Below, in pieces: positions 1 through 7,267 of a stretch of 19,449 nucleotides of DNA. Position 1 is the first letter of the stretch. Every line of letters starts with the position of its first letter. Where the stretch lies: positions 1 to 19,449 of the forward strand of contig QNYP01000036.1 of assembly GCA_003978675.1 (NCBI GenBank), given 5' to 3'. The stretch comes from Hydrogenothermus sp. Its GTDB lineage: Bacteria > Aquificota > Aquificia > Aquificales > Hydrogenothermaceae. Under the pieces are notes generated by a model. It was given only the letters and a program-made list of their open reading frames with translations, was not told where the DNA came from and searched no databases. The position numbers were made by a program, and so were the translations under genes.

Positions 1-1
1 G

Positions 2-817
2 TTTATTGTAAATAAATCTCAAGATTTAAAGAGCTTTTTAGCAGAAAATCTAAGCATCTCTAAAAATAAAGCAAAAGAGTTAATAGATACCAAAAATGTT
101 CTTGTGAATAGTAAAAGGGTTTGGATAGCAAACCATAATTTAAATATTGGAGATATTGTAGAAGTTCCTTTACTTAACAACAAAAACCTAAATTTCAAGT
201 TTTCAGAAAAAAATATAGTTTATGAAGATGATTACATAATTGCCGTTAACAAGCCTCCTTTTTATATATCAGAAAACAAGAAAGGCTCTATTGAAGATTT
301 ATTAAGAAAAAAATTTGGAAAGTCTGTAAAAGCAATACATAGGCTGGATTTTGAAACATCAGGAGTTTTACTTTTTGCCAGAAATTACAAAATTTTTGAG
401 AAATTTAAAAGGCTTTGGGAAGATAAAAGAGTAAAAAAGTTGTATTTAGCAATATCTCATAATAAAGCCAGTTTTAAGAAAAAGGTTATCTCTATAAACA
501 TAGAAAATAAGCCTGCAAAATCTACAATTTACACACTAAAAACAACTCAAAACTATTCGCTTTTTAAAATAGACATAAAAACAGGAAGGAAACATCAAAT
601 AAGAATACATCTATCAAAAGTTGGACATCCTATTGTTGGAGACAAAACTTATGGTTATAAAACAGTAAAAGATCCTTTGTTAAAAGAAGTAAAAAGACAA
701 ATGCTCCATGCAAGAAGTTTAGAGTTTATACATCCCTTTTTAAAAAAAAATATAAAAATAGAAGCACCTATTTTTGAAGATTTTGAAATTTTGGCAAAAA
801 AACTTAATTTAAGTTAA
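2..817 (+). CDS. RluA-family 23S rRNA pseudouridine synthase, 5' partial
   Basis: Converts specific uridines of large-subunit rRNA to pseudouridine (family knowledge; the target site cannot be read from sequence). The frame is open from base 2, and the codons before the GTG at 104 encode an S4-like RNA-binding module (residues such as SKNKAKELIDTKNVLVN), so the gene starts outside the window and GTG 104 is internal. The catalytic motif HRLDFETSG carries the nucleophilic Asp, and GRKHQIRIHL is the second RluA signature. It ends in TAA, and 37 bases separate it from mqnD on the same strand. The family assignment is secure. Whether it is RluC- or RluD-like is not resolved. Confidence 0.9.
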   Translation, partial: FIVNKSQDLKSFLAENLSISKNKAKELIDTKNVLVNSKRVWIANHNLNIGDIVEVPLLNNKNLNFKFSEKNIVYEDDYIIAVNKPPFYISENKKGSIEDLLRKKFGKSVKAIHRLDFETSGVLLFARNYKIFEKFKRLWEDKRVKKLYLAISHNKASFKKKVISINIENKPAKSTIYTLKTTQNYSLFKIDIKTGRKHQIRIHLSKVGHPIVGDKTYGYKTVKDPLLKEVKRQMLHARSLEFIHPFLKKNIKIEAPIFEDFEILAKKLNLS

Positions 818-854
818 AATTAGCTTTAGTTAGTAAAAAAAAGAGGTTTTAACA

Positions 855-1688
855 TTGAAAATACACATAGCACATAGCCCTGATTCAGATGATGCTTTCA
901 TGTTTTATGCAATAAATGAAAAAAAGATAGACACAAAAGGTTATGAATTTATAGATGTTTTAGCAGACATAGAAACACTAAATAAAAAAGCACTAGAAGG
1001 AGTTTATGAAGTTTCGGCTGTTTCTATTCATGCATTTCCTTATATAGCTGATAAGTATGCGTTGTTATCAAGTGGAGCTAGTATGGGAGATAATTATGGT
1101 CCTATGATTGTTTCTAGAGAAGATATTCCTTTTGAAAAATTAAGGGAAATAAAAATTGCTGTTCCAGGAACTCTAACATCTGCATTTTTAGCATTGTCTT
1201 TGTTCCTAGAAACAAATAAGTTCAACTATGAGGTAGTTCCCTTTGACGAAATTATACCTGCTGTAAAAGAAGGAAAATATGAAGCTGGGTTAATTATACA
1301 CGAAGGGCAATTAACGTATAAAGATGAAGGTTTAAACTGTATTATAGATTTAGGCAAATGGTGGTATGAAAAAACAGATGGTTTACCATTACCTTTAGGG
1401 GGAAATGTTATAAGAAAAGACCTTGGTGAAGAGGTTATGAAAGATGTAAGTAATATTTTAAAAGAAAGTATTAAATACTCTCTCGAGCATAGAGATGAAG
1501 CTGTTAATTTTGCTATGAAATATGCAAGGGATTTAAATAAAGAAAAAGCAGATAAATTTATAGGTATGTATGTCAATGAACTTACTGTAGACTATGGGGA
1601 CAGGGGTAGGCTAGCTATTATAAAGTTTTTAGAAGAAGCAGAAAAACATGGATTTATTCCTAAAGTGCCGGAAATAAAATTTGTGTAA
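855..1688 (+). CDS. mqnD: 1,4-dihydroxy-6-naphthoate synthase (futalosine pathway)
   Basis: Predicted to convert cyclic dehypoxanthinyl futalosine to 1,4-dihydroxy-6-naphthoate in menaquinone synthesis. The 277-residue protein has the periplasmic-binding-protein-like fold of the MqnA/MqnD family. Features seen: N-terminal HSPDSDDAFMFYA, IETLNKKALEG, and EAGLIIHEG, whose His149 corresponds to the catalytic His of Thermus MqnD, followed by DLGKWWYEKT and GLPLPLGG, which follow the MqnD pattern closely. There is no signal peptide, so it is cytoplasmic rather than an ABC-transporter binding protein. The start is TTG, preceded by AGAGG 8 bases upstream; no earlier start fits. The usual SPCPND motif reads SPDSDD here. 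MqnA is the main alternative, but the central motifs favour MqnD. Confidence 0.82.
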   Translation: MKIHIAHSPDSDDAFMFYAINEKKIDTKGYEFIDVLADIETLNKKALEGVYEVSAVSIHAFPYIADKYALLSSGASMGDNYGPMIVSREDIPFEKLREIKIAVPGTLTSAFLALSLFLETNKFNYEVVPFDEIIPAVKEGKYEAGLIIHEGQLTYKDEGLNCIIDLGKWWYEKTDGLPLPLGGNVIRKDLGEEVMKDVSNILKESIKYSLEHRDEAVNFAMKYARDLNKEKADKFIGMYVNELTVDYGDRGRLAIIKFLEEAEKHGFIPKVPEIKFV

Positions 1689-1700
1689 GAGGTAAGAAAG

Positions 1701-2192
1701 ATGAAGTTAATCTTACTAGATGACAATAGAGAAACGTATGAAGTTCTAAAAGATGTAGCTAGCCTCAGTCAGTCTGAAATTGCATATTTTACAGATATAG
1801 AAGAAGCAAAAAAGTATATACAGGAAACCCCAGATATAGATGGAATAATTTCCGAGGTATATGTAGGTGGTAAACCTGCAGTTCAAATTGTTCATTTTAC
1901 TAAAAAGCTAAATCTACAAATTCCATTTATAATTCTAACAGAAAATATTTCAGACGAAGACAAAGAATACTTTCAAAGTCTTGGTGTAAATCAGATAATG
2001 TCAAAGCCATTTAATCCATTGGAAGTTCTAACAGAAGTTGTTGCTTATCTAAAAGAGTTAAAGGGTGAAGAATATGTAAAATCTAGATTAAAAGAGGATA
2101 AGAGCGATAGAAACTCTTTAAAGCTAGTTATTGAAAAAATTATCGAATTTTTCAAGAATTTATTTACTAGAAAGAAAAAGGATGGAGTTTAA
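1701..2192 (+). CDS. Degenerate response-regulator receiver (pseudo-receiver) with amphipathic C-terminal tail
   Basis: CheY-like receiver of about 120 residues without a DNA-binding or enzymatic output domain. The acidic pair Asp7-Asp8 (LLDDN), the switch Thr80 (IILT) and the conserved Lys102-Pro103 are present. At the phospho-acceptor position, where the family has Asp, the sequence reads GIISEVYVGG, placing Glu52 there. Asp-to-Glu often mimics the phosphorylated state, so the protein may be locked on or regulated without a kinase (inference). Residues about 138-160 form a perfect amphipathic helix (hydrophobics at 140, 143, 144, 147, 148, 151, 154, 155) ending in TRKKK, which suggests peripheral membrane binding. 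ATG is preceded by AGAGG. Its 3' end overlaps the Toprim gene by 11 bp, implying translational coupling. Confidence 0.8.
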   Translation: MKLILLDDNRETYEVLKDVASLSQSEIAYFTDIEEAKKYIQETPDIDGIISEVYVGGKPAVQIVHFTKKLNLQIPFIILTENISDEDKEYFQSLGVNQIMSKPFNPLEVLTEVVAYLKELKGEEYVKSRLKEDKSDRNSLKLVIEKIIEFFKNLFTRKKKDGV

Positions 2193-2541
2193 TTCATTTA
2201 AAGATTGGGTTGAAAAGCTTATAAATGTATCAAAAGAAGAAAATACATATGTTGTTGTTGAAGGAAAAAATGACGTCAGAAGATTAAAATTATACGGAGT
2301 TGAAAGTATTTATCCAATAAAAGGAAAAAAATTTTACGATGTTGTAGAAGACCTTGAATTTGCAAATCTTTGTATACTACTTACAGATTTGGATAAACAA
2401 GGAGAAAAAATATTCTTAAAACTAAAATCTTTATTACAAAGAGAAGGAATACAAGTAGATGTATCTTTTAGAGAATACTTAAAAAATTTCCCTTATGAAG
2501 AAATAGAAAAATTACCTGATATAAAGGAGAATTTATTATGA
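2182..2541 (+). CDS. Small Toprim-domain protein (UPF0292/RNase M5-like)
   Basis: A 119-residue, single-domain Toprim protein. VVVEGKND carries the conserved acidic Glu, and LLTDLDKQGEKI carries the Asp-x-Asp metal-binding motif, both as in RNase M5 and the archaeal UPF0292 group. Such domains bind Mg2+ and cut or rejoin phosphodiester bonds; the actual substrate is unknown. The frame extends upstream to a TTG at 2131, but that adds 17 residues buried in the receiver gene. ATG 2182 is preferred, giving an 11-bp overlap. The stop overlaps the next start as ATGA (2538-2541). It sits between a pseudo-receiver and a cytochrome gene, and the context gives no clear functional link. Confidence 0.75.
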   Translation: MEFNSFKDWVEKLINVSKEENTYVVVEGKNDVRRLKLYGVESIYPIKGKKFYDVVEDLEFANLCILLTDLDKQGEKIFLKLKSLLQREGIQVDVSFREYLKNFPYEEIEKLPDIKENLL

Positions 2542-3029
2542 AAAAATTAAAATTATTAGTTTTAGGAACTTCTTTTTTTGCAACAACTTGTTTAGCTGGA
2601 GATGGATTTGAGATTTACAAAAAGTATTGCTCTTCTTGTCACTTATCAGAAATAACTATGGAAAAAATGAAAGAAATAGAAAATACGATTAAAGCAGGGA
2701 AAAAACCACCTATAAAAGCACCTCCATTTCCAGAAGTATCTGCGAGAATAAAGTATTTTTATCCTAACAAGGAAGACTTCATAAAATTCGTAGTTGATTA
2801 TATTACTAATCCTTCTGCAGAAAAAGCCAAATGTTTACCAATGGCTTTGCAAAAATTTGGAGTTATGCCTCCTATTGGTAAAAATATGACAGATGAAGAA
2901 AAAGTAGCCGTAGCAAATTGGCTTTATGATAACTATAACACTAAATGGGAAAAATTCCCTATGGGTAAGAGGGGACAATGTAAGCATCACCATAATCATG
3001 AACATATGCATGAACATAGAGGCGAGTAA
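2538..3029 (+). CDS. Secreted mono-heme c-type cytochrome with His-rich C-terminus
   Basis: Periplasmic electron carrier. Residues 1-20 form a signal peptide (MKKL, a hydrophobic core, probable cleavage after CLA). CSSCH at 31-35 is the only heme c attachment motif; Met110 in FGVMPPIG is the likely sixth ligand. The tail after residue 147 is unusual: CKHHHNHEHMHEH has seven His plus Cys148, suggesting metal binding (Cu, Ni or Zn; inference). Cys99 and Cys148 are extra cysteines outside the heme motif. AAGGAGA lies 7 bases before the ATG, which overlaps the Toprim stop. Its stop TAA abuts the hisF ATG. The redox partner is unknown. Confidence 0.88.
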   Translation: MKKLKLLVLGTSFFATTCLAGDGFEIYKKYCSSCHLSEITMEKMKEIENTIKAGKKPPIKAPPFPEVSARIKYFYPNKEDFIKFVVDYITNPSAEKAKCLPMALQKFGVMPPIGKNMTDEEKVAVANWLYDNYNTKWEKFPMGKRGQCKHHHNHEHMHEHRGE

Positions 3030-3788
3030 ATGCTGGCAAAAAGGATAATTCCATGCCTAGATGTTAACAAAGGTAGAGTTGTCAAGGGGGTTAATTTTGT
3101 AAATTTAATAGATGCAGGAGATCCTGTTGAGGCTGCAAAAGCCTATGATGAGGCAGGAGCTGATGAACTTGTTTTTTTAGATATTACTGCATCAGCAGAA
3201 GACAGAGATATAATTCTAGATGTTGTAAAAGAAACAGCAGAAACTGTTTTTATGCCTCTAACAGTTGGCGGAGGAGTTAGAAGTTTAGATGATATAAGGA
3301 AACTATTAGAAAGTGGAGCTGATAAAGTTTCTATAAATTCCGCTGCTGTTAAAAACCCAAAGCTAATAAAAGATGCAGCGATAAGATTTGGCTCTTCTAC
3401 TATTGTTGTTGCTATAGATGCAAAAAGAAAAGAAAATGGTAGTTGGGAAGTTTATATAAATGGTGGAAGAACACCTACAGGAAAAGATGCAGTAGAATGG
3501 GCAAAAATGGTTGAAGAATTAGGAGCAGGAGAAATACTTTTAACTTCAATGGACAAAGATGGAACTAAGTCTGGATATGATATTAAATTAACAAGAGCTA
3601 TAAGTGAAGCAGTATCAATTCCTGTAATTGCATCTGGAGGAGCAGGAAAAAAAGAGCATTTTTATGAGGCATTTACAGAAGGAAAAGCTGATGCTGCATT
3701 GGCTGCATCGTTATTCCACTTCAAAGAATTAACAATAGAAGAAGTAAAACTATACTTAAAAAGTAAAAATATACCCGTAAGAATATAG
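3030..3788 (+). CDS. hisF: Imidazole glycerol phosphate synthase cyclase subunit
   Basis: HisF, with the glutaminase HisH, forms imidazole-glycerol phosphate and AICAR from PRFAR in histidine synthesis. The 252-residue (beta-alpha)8 barrel has the family length. The catalytic residues are visible: Asp11 in IIPCLDV, Lys19 in GRVVKG and Asp130 in VVAIDAKR. The phosphate-binding loops TVGGGVR and IASGGAG are also present. No other his gene lies in the window, so the pathway is dispersed, as is common in Aquificota (known for the group). It begins directly after the cytochrome stop (TAA then ATG), with GAGGCGAG just upstream, so it is probably translated from a shared mRNA. Confidence 0.97.
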   Translation: MLAKRIIPCLDVNKGRVVKGVNFVNLIDAGDPVEAAKAYDEAGADELVFLDITASAEDRDIILDVVKETAETVFMPLTVGGGVRSLDDIRKLLESGADKVSINSAAVKNPKLIKDAAIRFGSSTIVVAIDAKRKENGSWEVYINGGRTPTGKDAVEWAKMVEELGAGEILLTSMDKDGTKSGYDIKLTRAISEAVSIPVIASGGAGKKEHFYEAFTEGKADAALAASLFHFKELTIEEVKLYLKSKNIPVRI

Positions 3789-3799
3789 GAGGTTTAAGC

Positions 3800-5143
3800 T
3801 TGAGAATAAGGATTTTTTTAATACTAATAATTATCCTTGCAATAGCTGGAGGATACTCTTATTATAAAGGAATAATAGATTTTACCAAGCCAGAAATTTC
3901 ATTTAAAGAAAAACCTCAATATATAGGAGCCAGAAAAGAAATTTCTTTTCAAGTAAGTGATAATAATCCAGGAATAAAATCTGTAGAGGTATTTATCCTG
4001 CAAAATAATAAAAATATAAAAATCCTTGAAGATAAAAATATTCCTGAAGGTGTAAATTCTAAAGATTATACAGTTGAAATAAAAGCAAGAAAATTAGGAC
4101 TAAGAGAAGGAAAAGCTAAACTTCTATTTATAGCAAAAGATGGTTCATTACTTTCTAACGCTCAAAGATTAGAACTTGATGTAGAAGTAGATTTAACACC
4201 TCCTACTTTAAGTGTTTTATCATCTCCTGCCTCTATAATGAATGGAGGAACTGGATTCGTATTTTTTAGAGTTTCCAAGGATATAGAAAAAACAGGTATC
4301 AAAGTTGGAGAATTAGAGTTTAACTGTTTTAACGGCATGTTTAAAAACCAATCAATTTATGGTTGTGCTTTTCCTTATCCTTATTGGTGGAATAAAAAGA
4401 AACCTATTATAGTTTATGCAGTGGATAAAGCAGGAAACAGAGCTAGCCATTCTTTAATATACTTTTTTAAAAGAAAAAGGTATAAAAGAAGTGTAATAAA
4501 CCTATCAGATAGCTTCATTGAAACAAAGGTAAAACCTTTAGCTGAAGAAGATGGATTTGAGTCAGATAATCCTATAGAGTTATTTAAATATGTAAATAAG
4601 ACACTGAGAAAGAAAAACGAGGATTTCATACACAGTATAACTAAAAAAGTATCTATTAATAAACCTCTTTTTAAAGGAGCCTTTAAACAACTTAAAAACT
4701 CGAAAATGCTTGGAGGATTTGCAGATTACAGAAAATACAAATATAAAGGGAAAATTATCAAAGGAGCAGATGCATACCACAAGGGTATGGATTTTGCTTC
4801 TATAAAAAATGCCCCTGTTCAAGCTGCAAATAATGGGGTTGTAGTCTATGCAGGATATCTCGGTATATATGGCAATACTATAATTATTGAGCACGGAATG
4901 GGAGTCTTTAGTATATATTCTCACTTAGCAGAATTTAAAGTAAAAGAAGGAGATAGAGTTTCCAAAGGAACAATCATAGGATTAACAGATACTACAGGAC
5001 TAGCTGTAGGGGATCATTTACATTTTGGTGTAATAGTTCAAGGAGTTGAGGTTCACCCTATAGAATGGCTAGATAAAAAATGGATAAAAACTAGATTTGA
5101 AAAAGAATATAATAAGATAAACAAATTATACGGAGGTAAGTAG
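3800..5143 (+). CDS. Membrane-anchored M23 (LytM) metallopeptidase
   Basis: Probable zinc peptidoglycan endopeptidase acting in the periplasm. Residues 5-20 form an uncleaved or signal-anchor helix. Residues about 30-220 look like two beta-sandwich repeats, both containing Pro and DN/DK-AGN turns (SDNNPGIKSVEVF; VDKAGNRASHSL), resembling bacterial Ig-like domains. The M23 domain covers about 300-425. Its zinc ligands are complete: His327 and Asp331 in HKGMDFA, His375 in YSHL, and His406/His408 in GDHLHFG. It is therefore likely active rather than an EnvC/NlpD-type degenerate activator. The start is TTG with a strong TAGGAGGT 8 bases upstream. Its stop is followed at once by the transaldolase ATG. 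Confidence 0.9.
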   Translation: MRIRIFLILIIILAIAGGYSYYKGIIDFTKPEISFKEKPQYIGARKEISFQVSDNNPGIKSVEVFILQNNKNIKILEDKNIPEGVNSKDYTVEIKARKLGLREGKAKLLFIAKDGSLLSNAQRLELDVEVDLTPPTLSVLSSPASIMNGGTGFVFFRVSKDIEKTGIKVGELEFNCFNGMFKNQSIYGCAFPYPYWWNKKKPIIVYAVDKAGNRASHSLIYFFKRKRYKRSVINLSDSFIETKVKPLAEEDGFESDNPIELFKYVNKTLRKKNEDFIHSITKKVSINKPLFKGAFKQLKNSKMLGGFADYRKYKYKGKIIKGADAYHKGMDFASIKNAPVQAANNGVVVYAGYLGIYGNTIIIEHGMGVFSIYSHLAEFKVKEGDRVSKGTIIGLTDTTGLAVGDHLHFGVIVQGVEVHPIEWLDKKWIKTRFEKEYNKINKLYGGK

Positions 5144-5800
5144 ATGAAATTTTTTATAGACACAGCAAATGTTGAAGAAATTAGAGAAGCTAATTCTTTA
5201 AAAATACTAGATGGAGTTACTACAAATCCTACATTGATAGCAAAAACTGGAAGACCATTTATGGAAGTAGTTAAAGAAATACTTGCGGAAGTTCCTGATA
5301 AACCTGTTAGCTTAGAAGTTGCAAGCACAGATTTTGAAGGCATGGTAAGGGAAGGTGAAATGCTTGCAGAGCTTGGAAGTAATGTTGTTATAAAAATACC
5401 TATGACAGTAGAAGGATTAAAAGCTGTAAAGCATTTTGAGTATAAAGGAATAAAAACCAATGTAACTTTAATATTCTCTCCAGCTCAGGCACTACTTGCT
5501 ATGAAAGCAGGAGCATCTTATATATCTCCATTTGTAGGAAGACTAGATGATATAAGCCACACAGGATTGGATTTAATAGCAGATATAAAAGCAATAAGAG
5601 ATAACTACGATTTTGATACAGAAATAATTGTTGCATCAGTTAGACATCCACTTCATGTAATAGAGTCTGCAGTTATTGGTGCAGATATAGCAACAATCCC
5701 TTACAAAGTAATAGCTCAACTTGCAAAACATCCATTAACAGATATTGGTCTTGAAAGATTTCTAAAAGATTGGGAAAGTGTTCCTGAAAAACCATTTTAG
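5144..5800 (+). CDS. tal: Small-form transaldolase (TalC/MipB family)
   Basis: Transfers dihydroxyacetone units between sugar phosphates in the non-oxidative pentose phosphate pathway. The 218-residue barrel is typical of the short TalC family, with the Schiff-base Lys84 in VVIKIPMT. DTAN near the N-terminus and TTNPTL are family signatures. The residues said to separate fructose-6-phosphate aldolase (Gln and Tyr in E. coli FsaA) from transaldolase are Glu58 (VSLEVAS) and Phe130 (ISPFVGR) here, which points to true transaldolase. ATG follows the peptidase stop directly, with GGAGG upstream. A GC hairpin with a short T-run follows the gene and probably ends the operon. Confidence 0.93.
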   Translation: MKFFIDTANVEEIREANSLKILDGVTTNPTLIAKTGRPFMEVVKEILAEVPDKPVSLEVASTDFEGMVREGEMLAELGSNVVIKIPMTVEGLKAVKHFEYKGIKTNVTLIFSPAQALLAMKAGASYISPFVGRLDDISHTGLDLIADIKAIRDNYDFDTEIIVASVRHPLHVIESAVIGADIATIPYKVIAQLAKHPLTDIGLERFLKDWESVPEKPF

Positions 5801-5801
5801 T

Positions 5802-5826
5802 AAAGTGGGGCTTTTGCCCCTTGTTT
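5802..5826 (+). terminator. Intrinsic terminator after transaldolase gene
   Basis: GGGGC at 5807-5811 and GCCCC at 5816-5820 form a perfect 5-bp GC stem around a TTTT loop. It is preceded by AAA and followed by TTGTTT. The T-run is interrupted by one G, so termination may be partial, with some read-through into the small gene at 5832. Confidence 0.65.
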
Positions 5827-5831
5827 GAAAT

Positions 5832-6119
5832 ATGAAATACAGAAAAAAAGGCATAAAAAAAGAGCATCACATAATAGAAGATGGAGAAAAGGCTTTAGAA
5901 GAACTTATTAAGATTGGTTTAGTTAAATCTATAATTCCTGGAAGAATTAAAACAACCCCCAAAGGAAGACCGGGAAAATTAAGATTAACTTATCAATATG
6001 ATACTGAAGCAGGAGCAAAACTACTTCTAAAAAAAGGCTCTACAGTTCAAGAGGTTTTTGTTATAACAGACAAAAGAAATGAATTAAGGGAGTTTATAAA
6101 GAACAACTATAATACATAA
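5832..6119 (+). CDS. Conserved small basic protein, DUF2103-like
   Basis: A 95-residue basic protein with no signal peptide or membrane segment. It resembles what I recall of the DUF2103 family, which is mainly archaeal and cyanobacterial and sometimes labelled as predicted metal-binding: an N-terminal KKEHHIIEDGEK, a central SIIPGRIK, and a C-terminal GSTVQEVFVITD. No function is established. The paired His13-His14 could bind metal. The ATG lies 6 bases after the upstream terminator and has no clear Shine-Dalgarno sequence, suggesting weak or leaderless expression. Its 3' end overlaps the convergent membrane-protein gene by 13 bp. The existence of the gene is likely; the family name needs a profile search. 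Confidence 0.65.
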   Translation: MKYRKKGIKKEHHIIEDGEKALEELIKIGLVKSIIPGRIKTTPKGRPGKLRLTYQYDTEAGAKLLLKKGSTVQEVFVITDKRNELREFIKNNYNT

Positions 6120-7267
6120 AGCCTATAAAAATCCATTAAAAATCCAAAAATAACGATAGCTAAAAAAACAATATATACTAAGCTAGCTATAAACCCACCA
6201 AATAAAACATCAAAAAAAGCAAAAAGTAAATATCCCACTAAAGCTACATAATACAATTTCTCTGCTTTTTCTCTAGATATTACACCTTTTACATTTGGTA
6301 TCTGCTTCATTGCCTGAGCTTTCTTTACATAAACAATATTCCATATAATACGGGGAGCTAAATGAACCATTCCTCCTATAATTGTAAACACTGCAAAGCC
6401 GTAAACCATTAAGTCTACATGATAAGGTATTAATTCAAACTTGTTAGATATTCCTATTATATGAGCTACTATTAATCCTGCTAATAAAAATATCTGTCCC
6501 GTTAGAAAAAATTTAACCTGATATGGAATTCCATGCAGTTTAAATTGGGGTTTTATACTATCGTAAAATACAAATTTAATAAAAAGAATTATAAAAGCAA
6601 GTTCTACTAAAGCAAAAGCACCAACTATTTTATAATTTCCAAAATAAAAACCTACTAAAATTGCTAAAACTATAAACTGATGTATATAAACAAGCAACTG
6701 TAATAAAACTTTTGCAAATTTAGTTTTTCCAAGTTCTTGCATATATATCATAGGTATCCATGCAGTTTGAACTCCTAAAACTGCGTTAATCATTACTCCA
6801 ATAGTAAATGTATGTATAGCTATTTGCAATGAAAATTGAGGACTTTTAACAGAAAGCATTAAAAAAATTGCAGATAAAACCATAAAAATATTTGCAAATA
6901 ATAAAAATTTAACTGTTATAGGTTTTAAATTATTAATTACAAAAGCTAAGTGTATTGTTGAAAGCAAGGCAACTGCAACAATAAAAAATGAAGATTTTTC
7001 AAAATCATTTATGTAAAGATAATATAGGTTTAAAATGGAAAGCATAAATACAATATATCCTATAAAGCTAGAATTTAATTTCTTTTGCTGAGAATTTGGA
7101 ATTATTTGATAAAATGCACCTACAACTGTAGGAAGAATAAATCCAAAAACTGCAAGTTTTCCATAATGTGTAAAATCAAAAGAAGTGGCTTTTAATATTA
7201 ATGATGAAAAAAGCCCTACTAAAGCTAACAGAAAAAATAGTAAACTTACCTTCGAAACATAAAACAT
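6107..7267 (-). CDS. Polytopic membrane protein, NnrS / heme-copper oxidase subunit I-like
   Basis: A 386-residue protein with about 11-12 hydrophobic helices and almost no soluble domain. Several histidines sit in helices: His34 (FTHYGKLAVFG), His152 (IHTFTIGV), His283 (PYHVDLMVYGFAVFTIIGG) and His302 (VHLAPRI). The HVDLMVYGF...APR stretch resembles the corresponding helix of cbb3 oxidase CcoN and of NnrS proteins, so heme or copper binding is likely. The complete oxidase metal-ligand set is not evident, so I do not call it an oxidase. Its ATG overlaps the stop of the CopD-like gene by one base (TAATG), implying translational coupling. The two may work together in nitric-oxide, heme or copper metabolism (inference). 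Confidence 0.65.
   Translation of the reverse strand: MFYVSKVSLLFFLLALVGLFSSLILKATSFDFTHYGKLAVFGFILPTVVGAFYQIIPNSQQKKLNSSFIGYIVFMLSILNLYYLYINDFEKSSFFIVAVALLSTIHLAFVINNLKPITVKFLLFANIFMVLSAIFLMLSVKSPQFSLQIAIHTFTIGVMINAVLGVQTAWIPMIYMQELGKTKFAKVLLQLLVYIHQFIVLAILVGFYFGNYKIVGAFALVELAFIILFIKFVFYDSIKPQFKLHGIPYQVKFFLTGQIFLLAGLIVAHIIGISNKFELIPYHVDLMVYGFAVFTIIGGMVHLAPRIIWNIVYVKKAQAMKQIPNVKGVISREKAEKLYYVALVGYLLFAFFDVLFGGFIASLVYIVFLAIVIFGFLMDFYRLYVL

Noticed and set aside
104..817. GTG 104 as the start of the pseudouridine synthase
   Set aside because: Codons from base 2 onward are open and encode an S4-like domain expected at the N-terminus of this family.
1226..1576. Open frame antisense to mqnD
   Set aside because: Shadow of the real gene; Ser/Leu/Ile-rich composition, no motif, no ribosome-binding site.
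2131..2181. TTG 2131 start for the Toprim protein
   Set aside because: It adds 17 residues with no family counterpart inside the receiver gene; ATG 2182 gives the compact Toprim N-terminus.
1701..2192. Reading the receiver as a normal phosphorylated response regulator
   Set aside because: The acceptor Asp is replaced by Glu52, so ordinary phosphotransfer is not supported.
2538..3029. Cytochrome c as a lipoprotein through Cys18
   Set aside because: The residues before Cys18 (FATT) do not make a convincing lipobox, and CLA followed by GDG is a reasonable signal peptidase I site.
4580..4924. Open frame antisense to the M23 peptidase
   Set aside because: It opposes a domain with complete catalytic motifs and has no recognisable feature of its own.
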